From the NCBI GenBank assembly GCA_017302615.1, contig JAFLDB010000005.1, positions 62,001 to 126,000 of the forward strand: a DNA stretch of 64,000 nucleotides, in the 5' to 3' direction. Made by a program: the position numbers and the translations under genes. This DNA comes from Sphingomonadales bacterium. Lineage in GTDB: Bacteria > Pseudomonadota > Alphaproteobacteria > Sphingomonadales > Sphingomonadaceae. This document shows, piece by piece, positions 35,599 through 45,389 of the stretch. The notes beneath the pieces are model-generated. The model ran no database searches. It saw only the letters and a program-made list of their open reading frames with translations, and had not been told where the DNA came from. The stretch's first letter is position 1. Every line of letters begins with the position of its first letter.

Positions 35599-37024
35599 AG
35601 AGCGGCCACTCATGCACCGCCATGCCTGAGCGCTGGTGTTCCAGATAGTCCGCCGTCAACCGGAACGGATCGCCGTGCCGGGCGAAGTGCGCCAGTTGCC
35701 AGCTGGCACCGGTGCGCCCGGTGGCAATGCGCTGTTCGATGACATCCAGATAGCGGTCGATCACCTCTGCCGCAGTGCCAAGCTGCTCCAGTCCCAGCCG
35801 GGCCAGCGGCAGCAGCGCGGTCAGCACCGTGCGGGCAGGGTGCAGCGCGCCGTTCCAGATCAGCTCGGCCCCCATGCCGAGGCGCGCTGCGGCGTAGAAG
35901 TTGGCCCGGATCGTGGCCAGCGGGTTCTGGCCCGGCTGCCGCGCCAGAGCGTGGACCGCGCCATAGAAGAACGCGGCGTTGGCGAACATGTCGATCACGC
36001 TGGGCCCGGCCGGCATGATCCGCTGTTCCAGCCGGAGATGCGGCGTGCCATCGTCATCGAAGCCTACCAATGGCCGGACCCAGCGCCACAGAGTACCGTT
36101 ATGCAACCGCAGATGGGCATAGCGCTCGACCGGAGCATCGCTCAGCAGCGGCAGCAGAACGGGATAGTCGTGGAGGTTGTCTTCCAGGATCGCCAGCGGA
36201 TCGTCCCCGGCCAGTCGCTCGCCCAGGAATACGCGGGGGCGCATGCCGCCTGTGCCTCCGGCCCTGCCATCGGCCCCGCTCATCGCCTGCTCGAACAGGG
36301 CAATCCGGGTTTCGTGCCACAGCGGCTGACCGAACAGAAACGGTGAGTTGGCTGACAGCGCCAGCAAGGGTCCGCACAGTTCCAGCGCGGCATCGAACGT
36401 CGCGCCCAGTTCTGCAGGAGGAACCTGCAGGTGCAACTGGAACGACGTGGTGCCCGCTTCCAGCATGACATCGCGGTGCCGTGACTTGAGGTGCTGTCCG
36501 GCCGGATCGACGCAATCGATATCGACTTCCACCGCCGCCCCGCCGCGCAGCCGCATGACTTCGCGGTTGAGCGCGGCATAGCGGTTCGACGGGGTCATAT
36601 TGGCCAGCGACAGATCGGCATCGCGCAGCGTCGGCAGGGTGCCGATGGCGATGGCGGTATCGACCTGATCGTGGGCGGCATGGAGGCACCTTGCCCAGGT
36701 TCCGGCCAGTTCCTGCTCCATGTCCAGCAGGCCCGTGCCGCCCGGCGATCGCGGCGTGCCGTTCAGTTCGATGTTGAAGCGCGAAAGTTCCGCCACCACC
36801 AGCGGATCATTCAGCCGGGCAAGGAAGTCCTGGTTGTGCGGGGCGGGAAACATGTTCCGGTCGATCAGCCAGGCTTCCAGCTCAAACCCGGCAACCGGCC
36901 CGGCACCGGAAAGCCCGCCGGCACGAGCCAAGGCCCGCAGATGCGCCGTCTCTGCTGTCAGCCGCGCGGCAAAGACTTCGCGGTCGGCTTCGTCGAACTG
37001 GCTGGTGGCGATTTCCTGCCCCAT
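35597..37024 (-). CDS. GCS2-type glutamate-cysteine ligase / carboxylate-amine ligase
   Basis: The 475-residue ATP-dependent ligase has the glutamine-synthetase-like GCS2 fold: VAGFELEAWLIDRNMFPAPH, RFNIELNGTPR, TSFQLHLQVPPAE, LSANSPFLFGQPLWHETR and a C-terminal HARxG-like SWQLAHFARHGDP. Family members make gamma-glutamylcysteine for glutathione or related thiols, or have unresolved carboxylate-amine ligase activity (YbdK). The start at 37024 was chosen because the 102 codons upstream do not look like this family. It is convergent with the DUF4169 gene and divergent from the IalB-like gene. Confidence 0.82.
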   Translation of the reverse strand: MGQEIATSQFDEADREVFAARLTAETAHLRALARAGGLSGAGPVAGFELEAWLIDRNMFPAPHNQDFLARLNDPLVVAELSRFNIELNGTPRSPGGTGLLDMEQELAGTWARCLHAAHDQVDTAIAIGTLPTLRDADLSLANMTPSNRYAALNREVMRLRGGAAVEVDIDCVDPAGQHLKSRHRDVMLEAGTTSFQLHLQVPPAELGATFDAALELCGPLLALSANSPFLFGQPLWHETRIALFEQAMSGADGRAGGTGGMRPRVFLGERLAGDDPLAILEDNLHDYPVLLPLLSDAPVERYAHLRLHNGTLWRWVRPLVGFDDDGTPHLRLEQRIMPAGPSVIDMFANAAFFYGAVHALARQPGQNPLATIRANFYAAARLGMGAELIWNGALHPARTVLTALLPLARLGLEQLGTAAEVIDRYLDVIEQRIATGRTGASWQLAHFARHGDPFRLTADYLEHQRSGMAVHEWPL

Positions 37025-37069
37025 CGGCTGCCCTTCCCCTGACCCGCGCTTTCTGCAATGAGGCGCGCG

Positions 37070-37597
37070 ATGTCTGGTTTCTACCGCCTTCCTCGCCACC
37101 AAGCCTTGGCCTGGATCAAAGCCGCCGCGCTGGCCTGCGCGGTGCTGGCCAGCCCGGCTCTGGCGCGCGAGGCGCTGGGCATGTTCGGGGAATGGGCCGC
37201 GTTCAAGGATCCGGCCACGCCGCGCTGCTATGCCATTGCCAAGGCTGCGCCTTCCACCCTGCAGCGCGATTACCAGCCCTACGCAACCGTTGCCTGGTGG
37301 CCGCGCCAGAACCAGCGCGGGCAGGTCCATTTCCGCCTGTCGCGCAAGCTGCAGGCCAATGCCCCAATCGTGCTGACCGTCGGGCGCACGCGGATGAACC
37401 TGGTCGGCGGCGGCGGCGATGCCTGGGCCGCCGACGCGCGCGGCGATGCGGCGATTGTGGCGGCGATGCGCTCGGCCACTGAAATGACGGTCAGCGCCCG
37501 CGATGCCAGTGGCCGGGGCTTCTCCAACACCTGGTCCCTGCAGGGTGCGGCCAGCGCGCTCGACGCCGCGACGCTGGCCTGCGCGCAGGTGCGCTAG
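37070..37597 (+). CDS. Invasion-associated locus B (IalB)-like secreted protein
   Basis: The 175-residue protein has a signal peptide ending around ASPALARE, then [20 protein letters not shown], recalling the GDW...C start of IalB-family proteins. A beta-rich domain follows ([36 protein letters not shown]). IalB relatives are periplasmic or surface proteins of unclear biochemistry, and nothing here indicates pathogenicity. The start at ATG 37070 was preferred because GAGG lies 6 bases upstream; ATG 37058 would add four residues. rlmN follows 35 bases downstream. Confidence 0.7.
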   Translation: MSGFYRLPRHQALAWIKAAALACAVLASPALAREALGMFGEWAAFKDPATPRCYAIAKAAPSTLQRDYQPYATVAWWPRQNQRGQVHFRLSRKLQANAPIVLTVGRTRMNLVGGGGDAWAADARGDAAIVAAMRSATEMTVSARDASGRGFSNTWSLQGAASALDAATLACAQVR

Positions 37598-37632
37598 CTT
37601 TTCCGCGCCCTTGCCCTTATATCGCGCCGCCT

Positions 37633-38895
37633 ATGGCCGATACCGCACTCATGTCGATCCCGGGACAAATCGATCCCATCCCCACCCCGCGCGACGTTAC
37701 CCCGCGCGAGGATGGCCGCGTCGATCTGATCGGCCTGCCCCGCCCGCGCATCCGCGAACTGTTCGAAGCCGCCGGCCTTGATGCCAAGGCGGCCAAGCTG
37801 CGCGCCAAGCAGGTGTTCCACTGGCTCTATCACCGCGGCGTCACCGATTTCGAAGCGATGACCGATATCGCCAAGACCATGCGGCCGTGGCTGGCGGAGC
37901 GCTTCGTGATCGGCCGGCCGGAAATCGTGCTGGCCCAGCATTCCAGTGACGGCACCCGCAAATGGCTGCTGCGCACCGCCGACGGGCACGAGTTCGAGAT
38001 GGTGTTCATTCCCGATGCTGACCGCGGCACCTTGTGTGTCTCCAGCCAGGTCGGTTGCACGCTGAACTGCCGCTTCTGTCACACCGGAACCATGCGGCTC
38101 GTGCGCAATCTCACTCCGGGCGAGATTGTCGGCCAGGTCATGCTGGCGCGCGATGCGCTGGGCGAATGGCCCAAGGCCGGTCAGGCTGATCTGGCCGCGC
38201 TGGGCGATGATCTGGTCGATGACGATGGCGGCTATTCGGCCGACGGCCGCCTGCTGACCAACATCGTGATGATGGGCATGGGCGAGCCGCTCTACAACTT
38301 CGACAATGTCCGCGACGCGCTGAAGCTGGTGATGGACGGCGATGGCCTGGCCCTGTCCAAGCGCCGCATAACCCTTTCCACCAGCGGCGTCGTGCCGATG
38401 ATGGCCAAATGCGGCGAGGAAATCGGCGTCAACCTAGCCGTCTCGCTCCATGCCGTGTCGAAGGAAGTGCGCGACGAGATTGTCCCGATCAACCGCAAGT
38501 ACGGTCTTGAGGAACTGCTGCAGGCCTGCGCCGACTATCCCGGCGCATCGAACGCCCGGCGCATCACTTTCGAATACGTCATGCTGAAGGACAAGAACGA
38601 CAGCGACGAGGACGCGCGCGAACTGGTTCGCCTGATCAAGCAGTACAAGCTTCCGGCCAAGGTGAACCTGATCCCGTTCAACCCCTGGCCCGGCGCGATC
38701 TATGAATGCTCCACGCCGGAACGGATCCGCCGGTTCTCGGAAATCGTGTTCGAGGCCGGGATCAGCGCCCCGGTGCGCACCCCGCGCGGCCGCGACATCG
38801 ATGCCGCCTGCGGCCAGCTCAAGACCGCCGCCACCAAGATGAGCCGCGCCGAACTGGACCGGCTGGCCGAGGAAAAGCAGGCCGCGCTGGGCTGA
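37633..38895 (+). CDS. rlmN: Dual-specificity 23S rRNA A2503 / tRNA methyltransferase
   Basis: This radical-SAM enzyme methylates C2 of A2503 in 23S rRNA and of A37 in some tRNAs. The 420-residue protein shows the 4Fe-4S motif CTLNCRFC, the upstream [36 protein letters not shown] and the C-terminal [14 protein letters not shown] carrying the methyl-carrying cysteine. The N-terminal extension of about 25 residues before the core domain is variable in the family. Confidence 0.97.
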   Translation: MADTALMSIPGQIDPIPTPRDVTPREDGRVDLIGLPRPRIRELFEAAGLDAKAAKLRAKQVFHWLYHRGVTDFEAMTDIAKTMRPWLAERFVIGRPEIVLAQHSSDGTRKWLLRTADGHEFEMVFIPDADRGTLCVSSQVGCTLNCRFCHTGTMRLVRNLTPGEIVGQVMLARDALGEWPKAGQADLAALGDDLVDDDGGYSADGRLLTNIVMMGMGEPLYNFDNVRDALKLVMDGDGLALSKRRITLSTSGVVPMMAKCGEEIGVNLAVSLHAVSKEVRDEIVPINRKYGLEELLQACADYPGASNARRITFEYVMLKDKNDSDEDARELVRLIKQYKLPAKVNLIPFNPWPGAIYECSTPERIRRFSEIVFEAGISAPVRTPRGRDIDAACGQLKTAATKMSRAELDRLAEEKQAALG

Positions 38896-38957
38896 CGGTT
38901 ACCTTCCGTTAGGCCCGATCGCTATATGGCGATGGTCAACAGGAGGTTACCCCCAAG

Positions 38958-39260
38958 ATGAAACGGACAATCGTAACGCTTGCCCTGGCGGCACTGGCGC
39001 TGGGCGGCTGTTCGGGCAAGGCCGAAAGCGAAGAAGCGGTCAAGCCCGCCGCGCAGGCGGCCAAGAAGGGCGGCAAGGACAAGCCGCACGTCAATCCGTG
39101 GGCATCCGACGCGCCCGCAGATACAGCCGCCGCCGCGCCCGCCCCGGCCAAGGATGCCAAGAAGGCGGCGGGCAAAGAGCAGCCAAAGGCCAATCCGTGG
39201 GCCAAGGATCCCCCGCCCGGTGCGGCTCCGGCCGAGCCGGCCAAGGACGCCAAGAAGTAG
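38958..39260 (+). CDS. Small lipoprotein with NPWA repeats, 100 aa
   Basis: The signal sequence MKRTIVTLALAALALGGCSG has a lipobox (LGGC), so Cys18 is probably lipidated. The mature part is low-complexity Ala/Lys/Pro with two copies of the unit VNPWASD / ANPWAKD (about residues 45 and 78) separated by AAAPAPAKDAKK-type linkers. AGGAGG precedes the ATG. I do not recognise a family. The flexible, Lys-rich linker suggests a periplasmic tether. Confidence 0.75.
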   Translation: MKRTIVTLALAALALGGCSGKAESEEAVKPAAQAAKKGGKDKPHVNPWASDAPADTAAAAPAPAKDAKKAAGKEQPKANPWAKDPPPGAAPAEPAKDAKK

Positions 39261-39276
39261 CTTTCCAACGGCCCGC

Positions 39277-39292
39277 CGTGCTTGCCGCACGG
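39277..39292. terminator. Small hairpin after the NPWA lipoprotein gene
   Basis: CCGTGC (39276-39281) pairs with GCACGG (39287-39292). There is no following T-run, so it is only weak evidence for a transcription end. Confidence 0.4.
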
Positions 39293-39374
39293 TTCACCAG
39301 TGCCGGAAATCTGCCGTTCAGGCGGCATGGCTCAGCCTGCCTTCCGTGACGATAACAACCACGGGAGCACGCTC

Positions 39375-39728
39375 ATGAAGACGATTCTCGGAAGCGCGGT
39401 GATTGCCGCCAGCCTGTTTACCGCTACCGCACCGGCACTGGCCGATCCGCCGGGCTGGGCCCCGGCCCATGGCTGGCGCGACAAGAACGGTGACATTCGC
39501 TACAAGCGCACCGACAACGGCATCCGTTACTGGCGCGGCGACGATGGCCGCTACTACTGCCGCCGGGGTGACGGCACGGTCGGCCTGCTGGTCGGCGCGG
39601 CACTCGGCGCCTTGCTGGGCCGGGCCATCGATACGCGCGGCGAACGGGCCACCGGCACGATCCTGGGCGCGGCGGCCGGGGCGCTGATCGGCAACGAGCT
39701 GGCCAAGGGGCCAACCCGCTGCCGTTGA
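39375..39728 (+). CDS. Glycine-zipper 2TM domain envelope protein
   Basis: The 117-residue protein has a signal peptide (TILGSAVIAASLFTATAPALA), a Tyr/Arg/Asp-rich central section (YKRTDNGIRYWRGDDGRYYC) and a C-terminal pair of glycine-zipper helices (VGLLVGAALGALLGRAID and TGTILGAAAGALIGNELAKG). Such proteins (17 kDa antigen/Rick_17kDa type) sit in the outer membrane or periplasm; their function is generally unknown. ATG 39375 precedes the signal peptide; an earlier in-frame start is not credible. Confidence 0.82.
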   Translation: MKTILGSAVIAASLFTATAPALADPPGWAPAHGWRDKNGDIRYKRTDNGIRYWRGDDGRYYCRRGDGTVGLLVGAALGALLGRAIDTRGERATGTILGAAAGALIGNELAKGPTRCR

Positions 39729-39798
39729 TCGGCTTGCGCTGATCCCTGCCCCTCTGGGCGGTTGACCTGACGGGCCATCCCCCGCATTGCCGTGCGCG

Positions 39799-40560
39799 AT
39801 GGCCCAGTCACCCCGCCCCCAGGTCCTGATCACCGGTGCCGCCCGCCGGATCGGCGCAGTACTGGCACGGCGCTTTGCGGCAGACGGTTGGCATGTGGTG
39901 ATCCACGCCGGCCACTCCGCCGCCCAGGCCCGCGAACTGGCCGCAACCCTGCCTTCCGCCGAAGTGGTCGAAGCCGATCTGCTCGATCTTGATGCCGCCC
40001 TGGCGATGATCGCCGACCTGGCCGGACGGCTGGGCGACTGGCGGGTGCTGGTAAACTGCGCGGCGGTGTTCCGGCCCGATACTGCCGAGGGCATCGATCC
40101 GGCGATCTTTGCCGAAGCGATCCGGGTGAATGCCGAAACGCCGACCGCCATGGCCCAGGCCTACCTGAGCAAGGCCCGTGCCCGGGGCGGCAAGCGGGTG
40201 ATCCAGTTCCTCGATCAGAAGCTGCTGAACCCCAACCCCGATTTCTTCAGCTACACCATGGCCAAGCACGCCTTTGACAGCACGGTCAGGATGCTGGCCA
40301 TGGCCGCGCCCGATCCGGCCACGCGGGTCTATGGCCTCGCTCCTGGTGCAATGATGCCCAGCTGGGACCAGGCTGCCGAAGAGCATGAACTGTCCGGCCG
40401 GATGAACCTGCTGAAACGGCTGACCGACCCCGAAGAACTGGCCGATGCCGCGCTGTTCATGGCGCGGGGCTGGCTGGCCAGCGGCGAGACCATCTACGTC
40501 GATTCCGGCCAGCACCTGCTGTCCCAGCCGCGCGACGTGCTGTACCTGGCGCGCGAATAG
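39799..40560 (+). CDS. SDR-family oxidoreductase, FolM/pteridine reductase-like
   Basis: The 253-residue NAD(P)-dependent short-chain dehydrogenase has the cofactor motif LITGAARRIGAVLARRFA; the Arg-Arg favours NADPH. It also has LVNCAAVFRPD in place of NNAG, and the catalytic YTMAK. The VIQFLDQKLLNPNPDF stretch is characteristic of pteridine-reductase/FolM-type SDRs that make tetrahydro-monapterin or reduce dihydrofolate. The substrate assignment is by resemblance. ATG 39799 was chosen; TTG 39787 adds four residues. A GCGCAAC hairpin follows the stop. Confidence 0.78.
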   Translation: MAQSPRPQVLITGAARRIGAVLARRFAADGWHVVIHAGHSAAQARELAATLPSAEVVEADLLDLDAALAMIADLAGRLGDWRVLVNCAAVFRPDTAEGIDPAIFAEAIRVNAETPTAMAQAYLSKARARGGKRVIQFLDQKLLNPNPDFFSYTMAKHAFDSTVRMLAMAAPDPATRVYGLAPGAMMPSWDQAAEEHELSGRMNLLKRLTDPEELADAALFMARGWLASGETIYVDSGQHLLSQPRDVLYLARE

Positions 40561-40562
40561 CA

Positions 40563-40583
40563 GCGCAACAAACCCGGTTGCGC
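40563..40583. terminator. Hairpin after the SDR gene
   Basis: GCGCAAC (40563-40569) pairs with GTTGCGC (40577-40583). It lies 2 bases after the SDR stop and before the manganese riboswitch, so it may separate the two transcripts. No T-run is present. Confidence 0.45.
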
Positions 40584-40614
40584 CGCTGCTGCAAGCCGCC
40601 TATCGCCCACCCGT

Positions 40615-40719
40615 CATCTGGGGAGTAGCCAGCCGCCACCCGGCGGTCCTGCAGCGTCAACATACTTGGCCGAGAGGCCATGGCGCGCAGAGGACGGAAA
40701 CGTCCGGGCGAGACCAATG
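40615..40719 (+). promoter_or_regulatory. yybP-ykoY manganese riboswitch
   Basis: The aptamer of the Mn2+-sensing yybP-ykoY class is recognisable. A closing stem CATCTGG/CCAATG (40615-40621 with 40714-40719) encloses conserved loop GGGGAGTAG and the facing loop CAACATACTTGG. Between and around them are hairpins GCCGCC/CGGCGG, GGCC-GAGA-GGCC and GGACG-GAAA-CGTCC, and then GCGAGACC. Downstream, GGCCGGGTGC (40736-40745) pairs with GCACCCGGCC (40771-40780) just before the GGAG ribosome binding site, forming the likely expression platform. The gene controlled encodes a UPF0016 exporter, a known target of this class. Confidence 0.9.
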
Positions 40720-40793
40720 GCATTGCCCTTCACCTGGCCGGGTGCAAGGCGCGATGCCGTTGTCTTGCCTGCACCCGGCCCGGAGTTCGTTTG

Positions 40794-41369
40794 ATGGAAG
40801 CCTTCCTTTCCTCCACCGCAGTCGTCGCTCTGGCCGAAGTGGGCGACAAGACCATGCTGCTGGCGATCGTGCTGGCCGCGCGGCTGCGCGCGCACTGGGC
40901 CATCCTCGCCGGGATCCTTGTGGCCACTCTCGCCAATCACGCCCTGGCCGCGCTCGTCGGCAGCCAGGTCGCGGGGCTGCTCCAGGCCGACTGGTTCCGC
41001 ATCGCCGTGGCGCTGGGCTTCGTGGCCATGGCCGCCTGGACCCTTGTGCCCGACAAGCTGGACGATGACGAGGAAACGGTGCGCAGCTTTGGCGGCGCGT
41101 TCCTGACCACGCTGGTCAGCTTTTTCCTGGTCGAGATGGGCGACAAGACCCAGGTCGCGACCATAGCCCTTGCCGCCCACTACCAGTCGGTGCTGGTCGT
41201 TGCCGCCGGCACAACGCTGGGCATGATGCTGGCCAATGGCCCGGCCGTGTTCCTGGGCGAAGCAATCGAGCGGCGGATTTCGATGAAGCTGACCCGGACG
41301 CTGGCCGCACTGCTGTTCCTGGTGCTGGGCCTGTGGCAGCTGGCGGAGATATTCGGCCTGCTTGGCTAG
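40794..41369 (+). CDS. UPF0016/TMEM165-GDT1 family Mn2+ exporter
   Basis: The 191-residue, six-helix membrane protein has two inverted repeats of the family signature, ALAEVGDKTMLLAIVLAAR and FLVEMGDKTQVATIALAA, whose acidic E-x-G-D residues bind the cation. Bacterial members (MneA and relatives) export manganese. The manganese riboswitch directly upstream supports this strongly. ATG 40794 follows GGAG by 8 bases. The gene is convergent with the secreted protein at 41391. Confidence 0.92.
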   Translation: MEAFLSSTAVVALAEVGDKTMLLAIVLAARLRAHWAILAGILVATLANHALAALVGSQVAGLLQADWFRIAVALGFVAMAAWTLVPDKLDDDEETVRSFGGAFLTTLVSFFLVEMGDKTQVATIALAAHYQSVLVVAAGTTLGMMLANGPAVFLGEAIERRISMKLTRTLAALLFLVLGLWQLAEIFGLLG

Positions 41370-41390
41370 GCCCTATCGGGCGGGGCCGGA

Positions 41391-42644
41391 TCAGGTGACG
41401 ATGATCTCTTCCCCGCCCAGATCGGCCTCAACCTTCCATTTGCAGCGGCGCAGCGGATCGCGTTCGCGCTGTTCCATCCGGACTTGCCCGGCGCGCAGTT
41501 CCTCCTCCGCGCCCAGCAGCTCGCTCCACGGCAGGACGCTGCGCAGGCTGGCACCAGTGACCTTGTTGTTCGCGATCAATTCCAGATCGCCCGATCCGCT
41601 CTGCAGTCTGACGAACTCGTTCCAGAAGAAGCCGCTTTGGCCATCGGCACCAAGGACCTTGCGCACGGCCACGTCGCCGCGCCGCATTTCTCCTGTCCGG
41701 CTTTCCTGCCCGGCTGGATCGCCGGGACGGAAATTGCCGCCCCAAAGGTCCTGGCCGAACGATATCGATATCTGTCCGTAACGCACCGTGATGTTCGTTG
41801 CGGTCATGAACTGTTGCAGATCGGCCCGCGGAACGGTGGTCAGGTTCCCGGAAAACCTTAGCGTCACCCCGTCACGCGGCTTGGCACGCCAGCCAAAGGA
41901 AGTTTCGCGCAGCTCAAAAGCCCCGAGCGGCCCGTCCCAGACCTCCCCGCAGTCAAAGGTCATCCACTTGCGCACGGGATCGTCACTGCCGGCAAAGTTC
42001 ATCTCGGCCGCCTCAGCCTTGGCACATGGCGCATCGCCGATCTTGCGCGCCTCGGTCAGCACGGTGCGGCCGCGCCCGGCGATCTCGGGAAAACCGGCCA
42101 GTGGCTGTCCGGCAAAGCCCGACAGATCAATCCAACCGTTGCCAAACTGCGACTTCTCCTTGCCCGCCCGGTCGAGCTTGACCATTCGGTAGGTGATCGG
42201 CCCTTTGGCATCGAGCAGGCGCTGCAGATCAAGGTCCCCGATCGGGATGGTAAGGCCGCCATACTCCATCGGAATGGTCACCTGTTCTCCGCCCGGCAGG
42301 GTAAAGATCAACCGCTGATCCTTGCCGTGGCTGGTGGACCGCCCAAGCCCGAGATAGATCGAGGTGCTGCGATAGCCGGAATAGGCATATTCGCTTAGGG
42401 TCAGGCTTCCCTGCCATCCGTCGCTGACCGGAAAGCCGCGCCGGATGGTCAAATCCTCGCGGGTCAGGCTGCCACCGCCGGAAAAGCGCTGTTTCAGCTC
42501 GACCCGGCCAAAGCTGGCTGCCCACTCCAGCTCGCAAATGGTCGCGCCCGGATCCTCGGGGGCCTTGCGTTTGGCCTCGGCCGGCAGGGCCAGCATTGCG
42601 CCGCCCAGCAGCGCGGTGGCAAGCAGGATAGCTTTGCCGCTCAC
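41391..42644 (-). CDS. Secreted protein of unknown function, 417 aa
   Basis: A signal peptide (MSGKAILLATALLGGAMLAL) precedes a largely beta-type soluble sequence with no membrane helices. I recognise no domain. Few cysteines are present (ATICELEW, DAPCAKAE, FDCGEVWD, RRCKWKVE). Two halves may each bear an IalB-like or repeated structure, but this is not clear. It is the last gene of a three-gene minus-strand run; its start overlaps the DUF1801 stop by 4 bases. Confidence 0.7.
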   Translation of the reverse strand: MSGKAILLATALLGGAMLALPAEAKRKAPEDPGATICELEWAASFGRVELKQRFSGGGSLTREDLTIRRGFPVSDGWQGSLTLSEYAYSGYRSTSIYLGLGRSTSHGKDQRLIFTLPGGEQVTIPMEYGGLTIPIGDLDLQRLLDAKGPITYRMVKLDRAGKEKSQFGNGWIDLSGFAGQPLAGFPEIAGRGRTVLTEARKIGDAPCAKAEAAEMNFAGSDDPVRKWMTFDCGEVWDGPLGAFELRETSFGWRAKPRDGVTLRFSGNLTTVPRADLQQFMTATNITVRYGQISISFGQDLWGGNFRPGDPAGQESRTGEMRRGDVAVRKVLGADGQSGFFWNEFVRLQSGSGDLELIANNKVTGASLRSVLPWSELLGAEEELRAGQVRMEQRERDPLRRCKWKVEADLGGEEIIVT

Positions 42645-43084
42645 GTCGGATACTTCTCGTTCATCACGTCCCAGCTCAGCTGCACCAATCGTTCCAGTAC
42701 CGTCATGTCCACATCGGCAAGCTTCTTGATATAGAGGCAGCTCTTGCCGGTGGTGTGCTTGCCCAATCGCGCGAACAGATCGTCCGCCTCGGCCTGGCGG
42801 TTAACGTAATTGCCCATCAGATAGATCGTCATCGCCGCCTTGCGGGGTGAGAACCCGCCCCGGCACATCGTCCCCTCACGGCCGCTGTCGTACCTGTAGT
42901 CATAGCTGCCATAGCCGACGATAGTCGGCCCCCACAGCTTCGGCTCGCACCCGGTCACCCGGCGGTGCAGCGCGTCGATCTCGGCCGCTTCGGCGCGGCG
43001 GCGTTCGTCCGGCACGGCGGCCAGGAACTCGGCCACGCTCACTTCGGTCGGCTTGGTCTTCAGATCTGCTTTGGCCAAGGTCAC
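42641..43084 (-). CDS. DUF1801 domain protein
   Basis: The 147-residue cytoplasmic protein matches the DUF1801/YdhG-like fold: VAEFLAAVPDERRRAEA at the N-terminus, LWGPTIVGYGSYDYRYDSGREG, FSPRKAAMTIYLMG and GKSCLYIKKLADVDMTVLE. The function is unknown. The gene overlaps both neighbours by 4 bases, so it is translated with the PhlG-like hydrolase gene upstream and the secreted protein gene downstream. Confidence 0.85.
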   Translation of the reverse strand: MTLAKADLKTKPTEVSVAEFLAAVPDERRRAEAAEIDALHRRVTGCEPKLWGPTIVGYGSYDYRYDSGREGTMCRGGFSPRKAAMTIYLMGNYVNRQAEADDLFARLGKHTTGKSCLYIKKLADVDMTVLERLVQLSWDVMNEKYPT

Positions 43085-43872
43085 TCTCCTCCATAGCGCT
43101 GGTGCAAGGCCGGCAGGATCGCCGAGAGGTGGTGCATTTCCTCAAAGCAGTGCTGCAACAGGGCCAAGCCCACCTCGTCATTGACCAGCTTGCGACGCGG
43201 GCCGGGCCGGTTGAACAGCATCGTCAGCAGGCGACCGATCAACGGCATTGTGCTGGCGAGTTCGCCCATGTGAAAGCGGCTGTGCATCACGCAACCATCG
43301 GCGGTGTTCTCGATCAGGTGCACAAGCTGGCTGGTCTGCATACGCTCGGCTCTCAGCGAGACATTGGCGCAGATTGCCGTGCCCATCCTGTTGACCTGCG
43401 CCTCGTCCATTCCGAAAGCAGCGGGCGGGACGAAAGCAATTGCCAGCCTCGTCAACTGTGGGCCAATGAATTCGTCCACCGCGCTGACATTGCCGACATA
43501 GCGCGGCCGACCGATCGGAAGGTGGCGGCGGTCCTCGGCAAGCTGCGAAGACCGGTGCGCTTCGGGATGCCACAACCGGTATCGCGCACTGGAAAGGCTG
43601 TGCCAGCCAAACCACCAGTCCCACATCGCCGCAGTCACGCCCGGCATGGGCGTGGTGCAGGCCACGGTCAGGGTTCCGTCGGGATGCCGCCAGGCGCCAT
43701 CAACCATTCCGTCCCCGCCCGCATCGGTCATTCGCGCAAAGGGCGTGTATGGCCCTGGCGCCGCTTGTACCCCCCGCTCCATGGCCACGGCCATTGCTGC
43801 CGGAGCCTCACGCAGCGGGCGCAGGAATGCTGAGAGGTCATGGTCTTCAGCGATCTCGAACCACTTCGTCAT
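43081..43872 (-). CDS. PhlG-like (2,4-diacetylphloroglucinol hydrolase) family protein
   Basis: The 263-residue protein resembles PhlG, a zinc-dependent C-C hydrolase removing an acetyl group from diacetylphloroglucinol. The tract MPGVTAAMWDWWFGWHS followed by RYRLWHPEAHRSS is the clearest match and contains candidate His/Glu ligands; GCVMHSRFHMGEL and QHCFEEMHHL add more His/Glu. No phloroglucinol biosynthesis genes are present, so the natural substrate is unknown. It heads a three-gene operon. Confidence 0.72.
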   Translation of the reverse strand: MTKWFEIAEDHDLSAFLRPLREAPAAMAVAMERGVQAAPGPYTPFARMTDAGGDGMVDGAWRHPDGTLTVACTTPMPGVTAAMWDWWFGWHSLSSARYRLWHPEAHRSSQLAEDRRHLPIGRPRYVGNVSAVDEFIGPQLTRLAIAFVPPAAFGMDEAQVNRMGTAICANVSLRAERMQTSQLVHLIENTADGCVMHSRFHMGELASTMPLIGRLLTMLFNRPGPRRKLVNDEVGLALLQHCFEEMHHLSAILPALHQRYGGE

Positions 43873-43974
43873 GGCAGCAAGCTAACCCGGCTTTGCGGAA
43901 TGACCAACGCAATCATTGCACCCCGCCCCCCCGCCTGCTAGCCGCGCCTCGCAGTTTTCAGCGGGAGTCGTAGA

Positions 43975-45189
<1,215 letters not shown>

Positions 45190-45230
45190 AGCTTGCGGCT
45201 GCTCGGCCAGCGCAATCGCTGAGAAAAACC

Positions 45231-45247
45231 GCGCCGTTTGACGGCGC
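45231..45247 (+). terminator. Hairpin downstream of argG
   Basis: GCGCCG (45231-45236) pairs with CGGCGC (45242-45247) around TTTGA, followed by TTCCCGATT. It is a modest terminator candidate for argG and separates it from the non-coding region that follows. Confidence 0.55.
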
Positions 45248-45277
45248 TTCCCGATTCTGTCCACCGCATGGGCCGGG

Positions 45278-45310
45278 TTATCCACCGGCAAATGGGCCAT
45301 CTGTGGATAA
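45278..45310. promoter_or_regulatory. Two DnaA-box-like sequences facing each other
   Basis: TTATCCACC (45278-45286, + strand, one mismatch) and TGTGGATAA (45302-45310, the exact complement of TTATCCACA) lie 15 bases apart in opposite orientation. They could bind DnaA for regulation or titration. No origin-associated genes or AT-rich unwinding region are nearby. Confidence 0.45.
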
Positions 45311-45389
45311 GTCGGCCCTTTCCTGCTTGTGCGACTCAGCAATGAGGCGCAGCTTTAAGTCATCGAGACGGTGACACCGAACTTGAAGA

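Noticed and set aside
41367..41390. Further copy of the AGGGTCA palindrome after the UPF0016 gene
   Set aside because: It shares only GGCCCTAT with the 35577 palindrome and has no AGGGTCA/TGACCCT tips.
45278..45310. Chromosome origin
   Set aside because: Only two DnaA-box-like sites, no AT-rich unwinding region, and no origin-type neighbouring genes.
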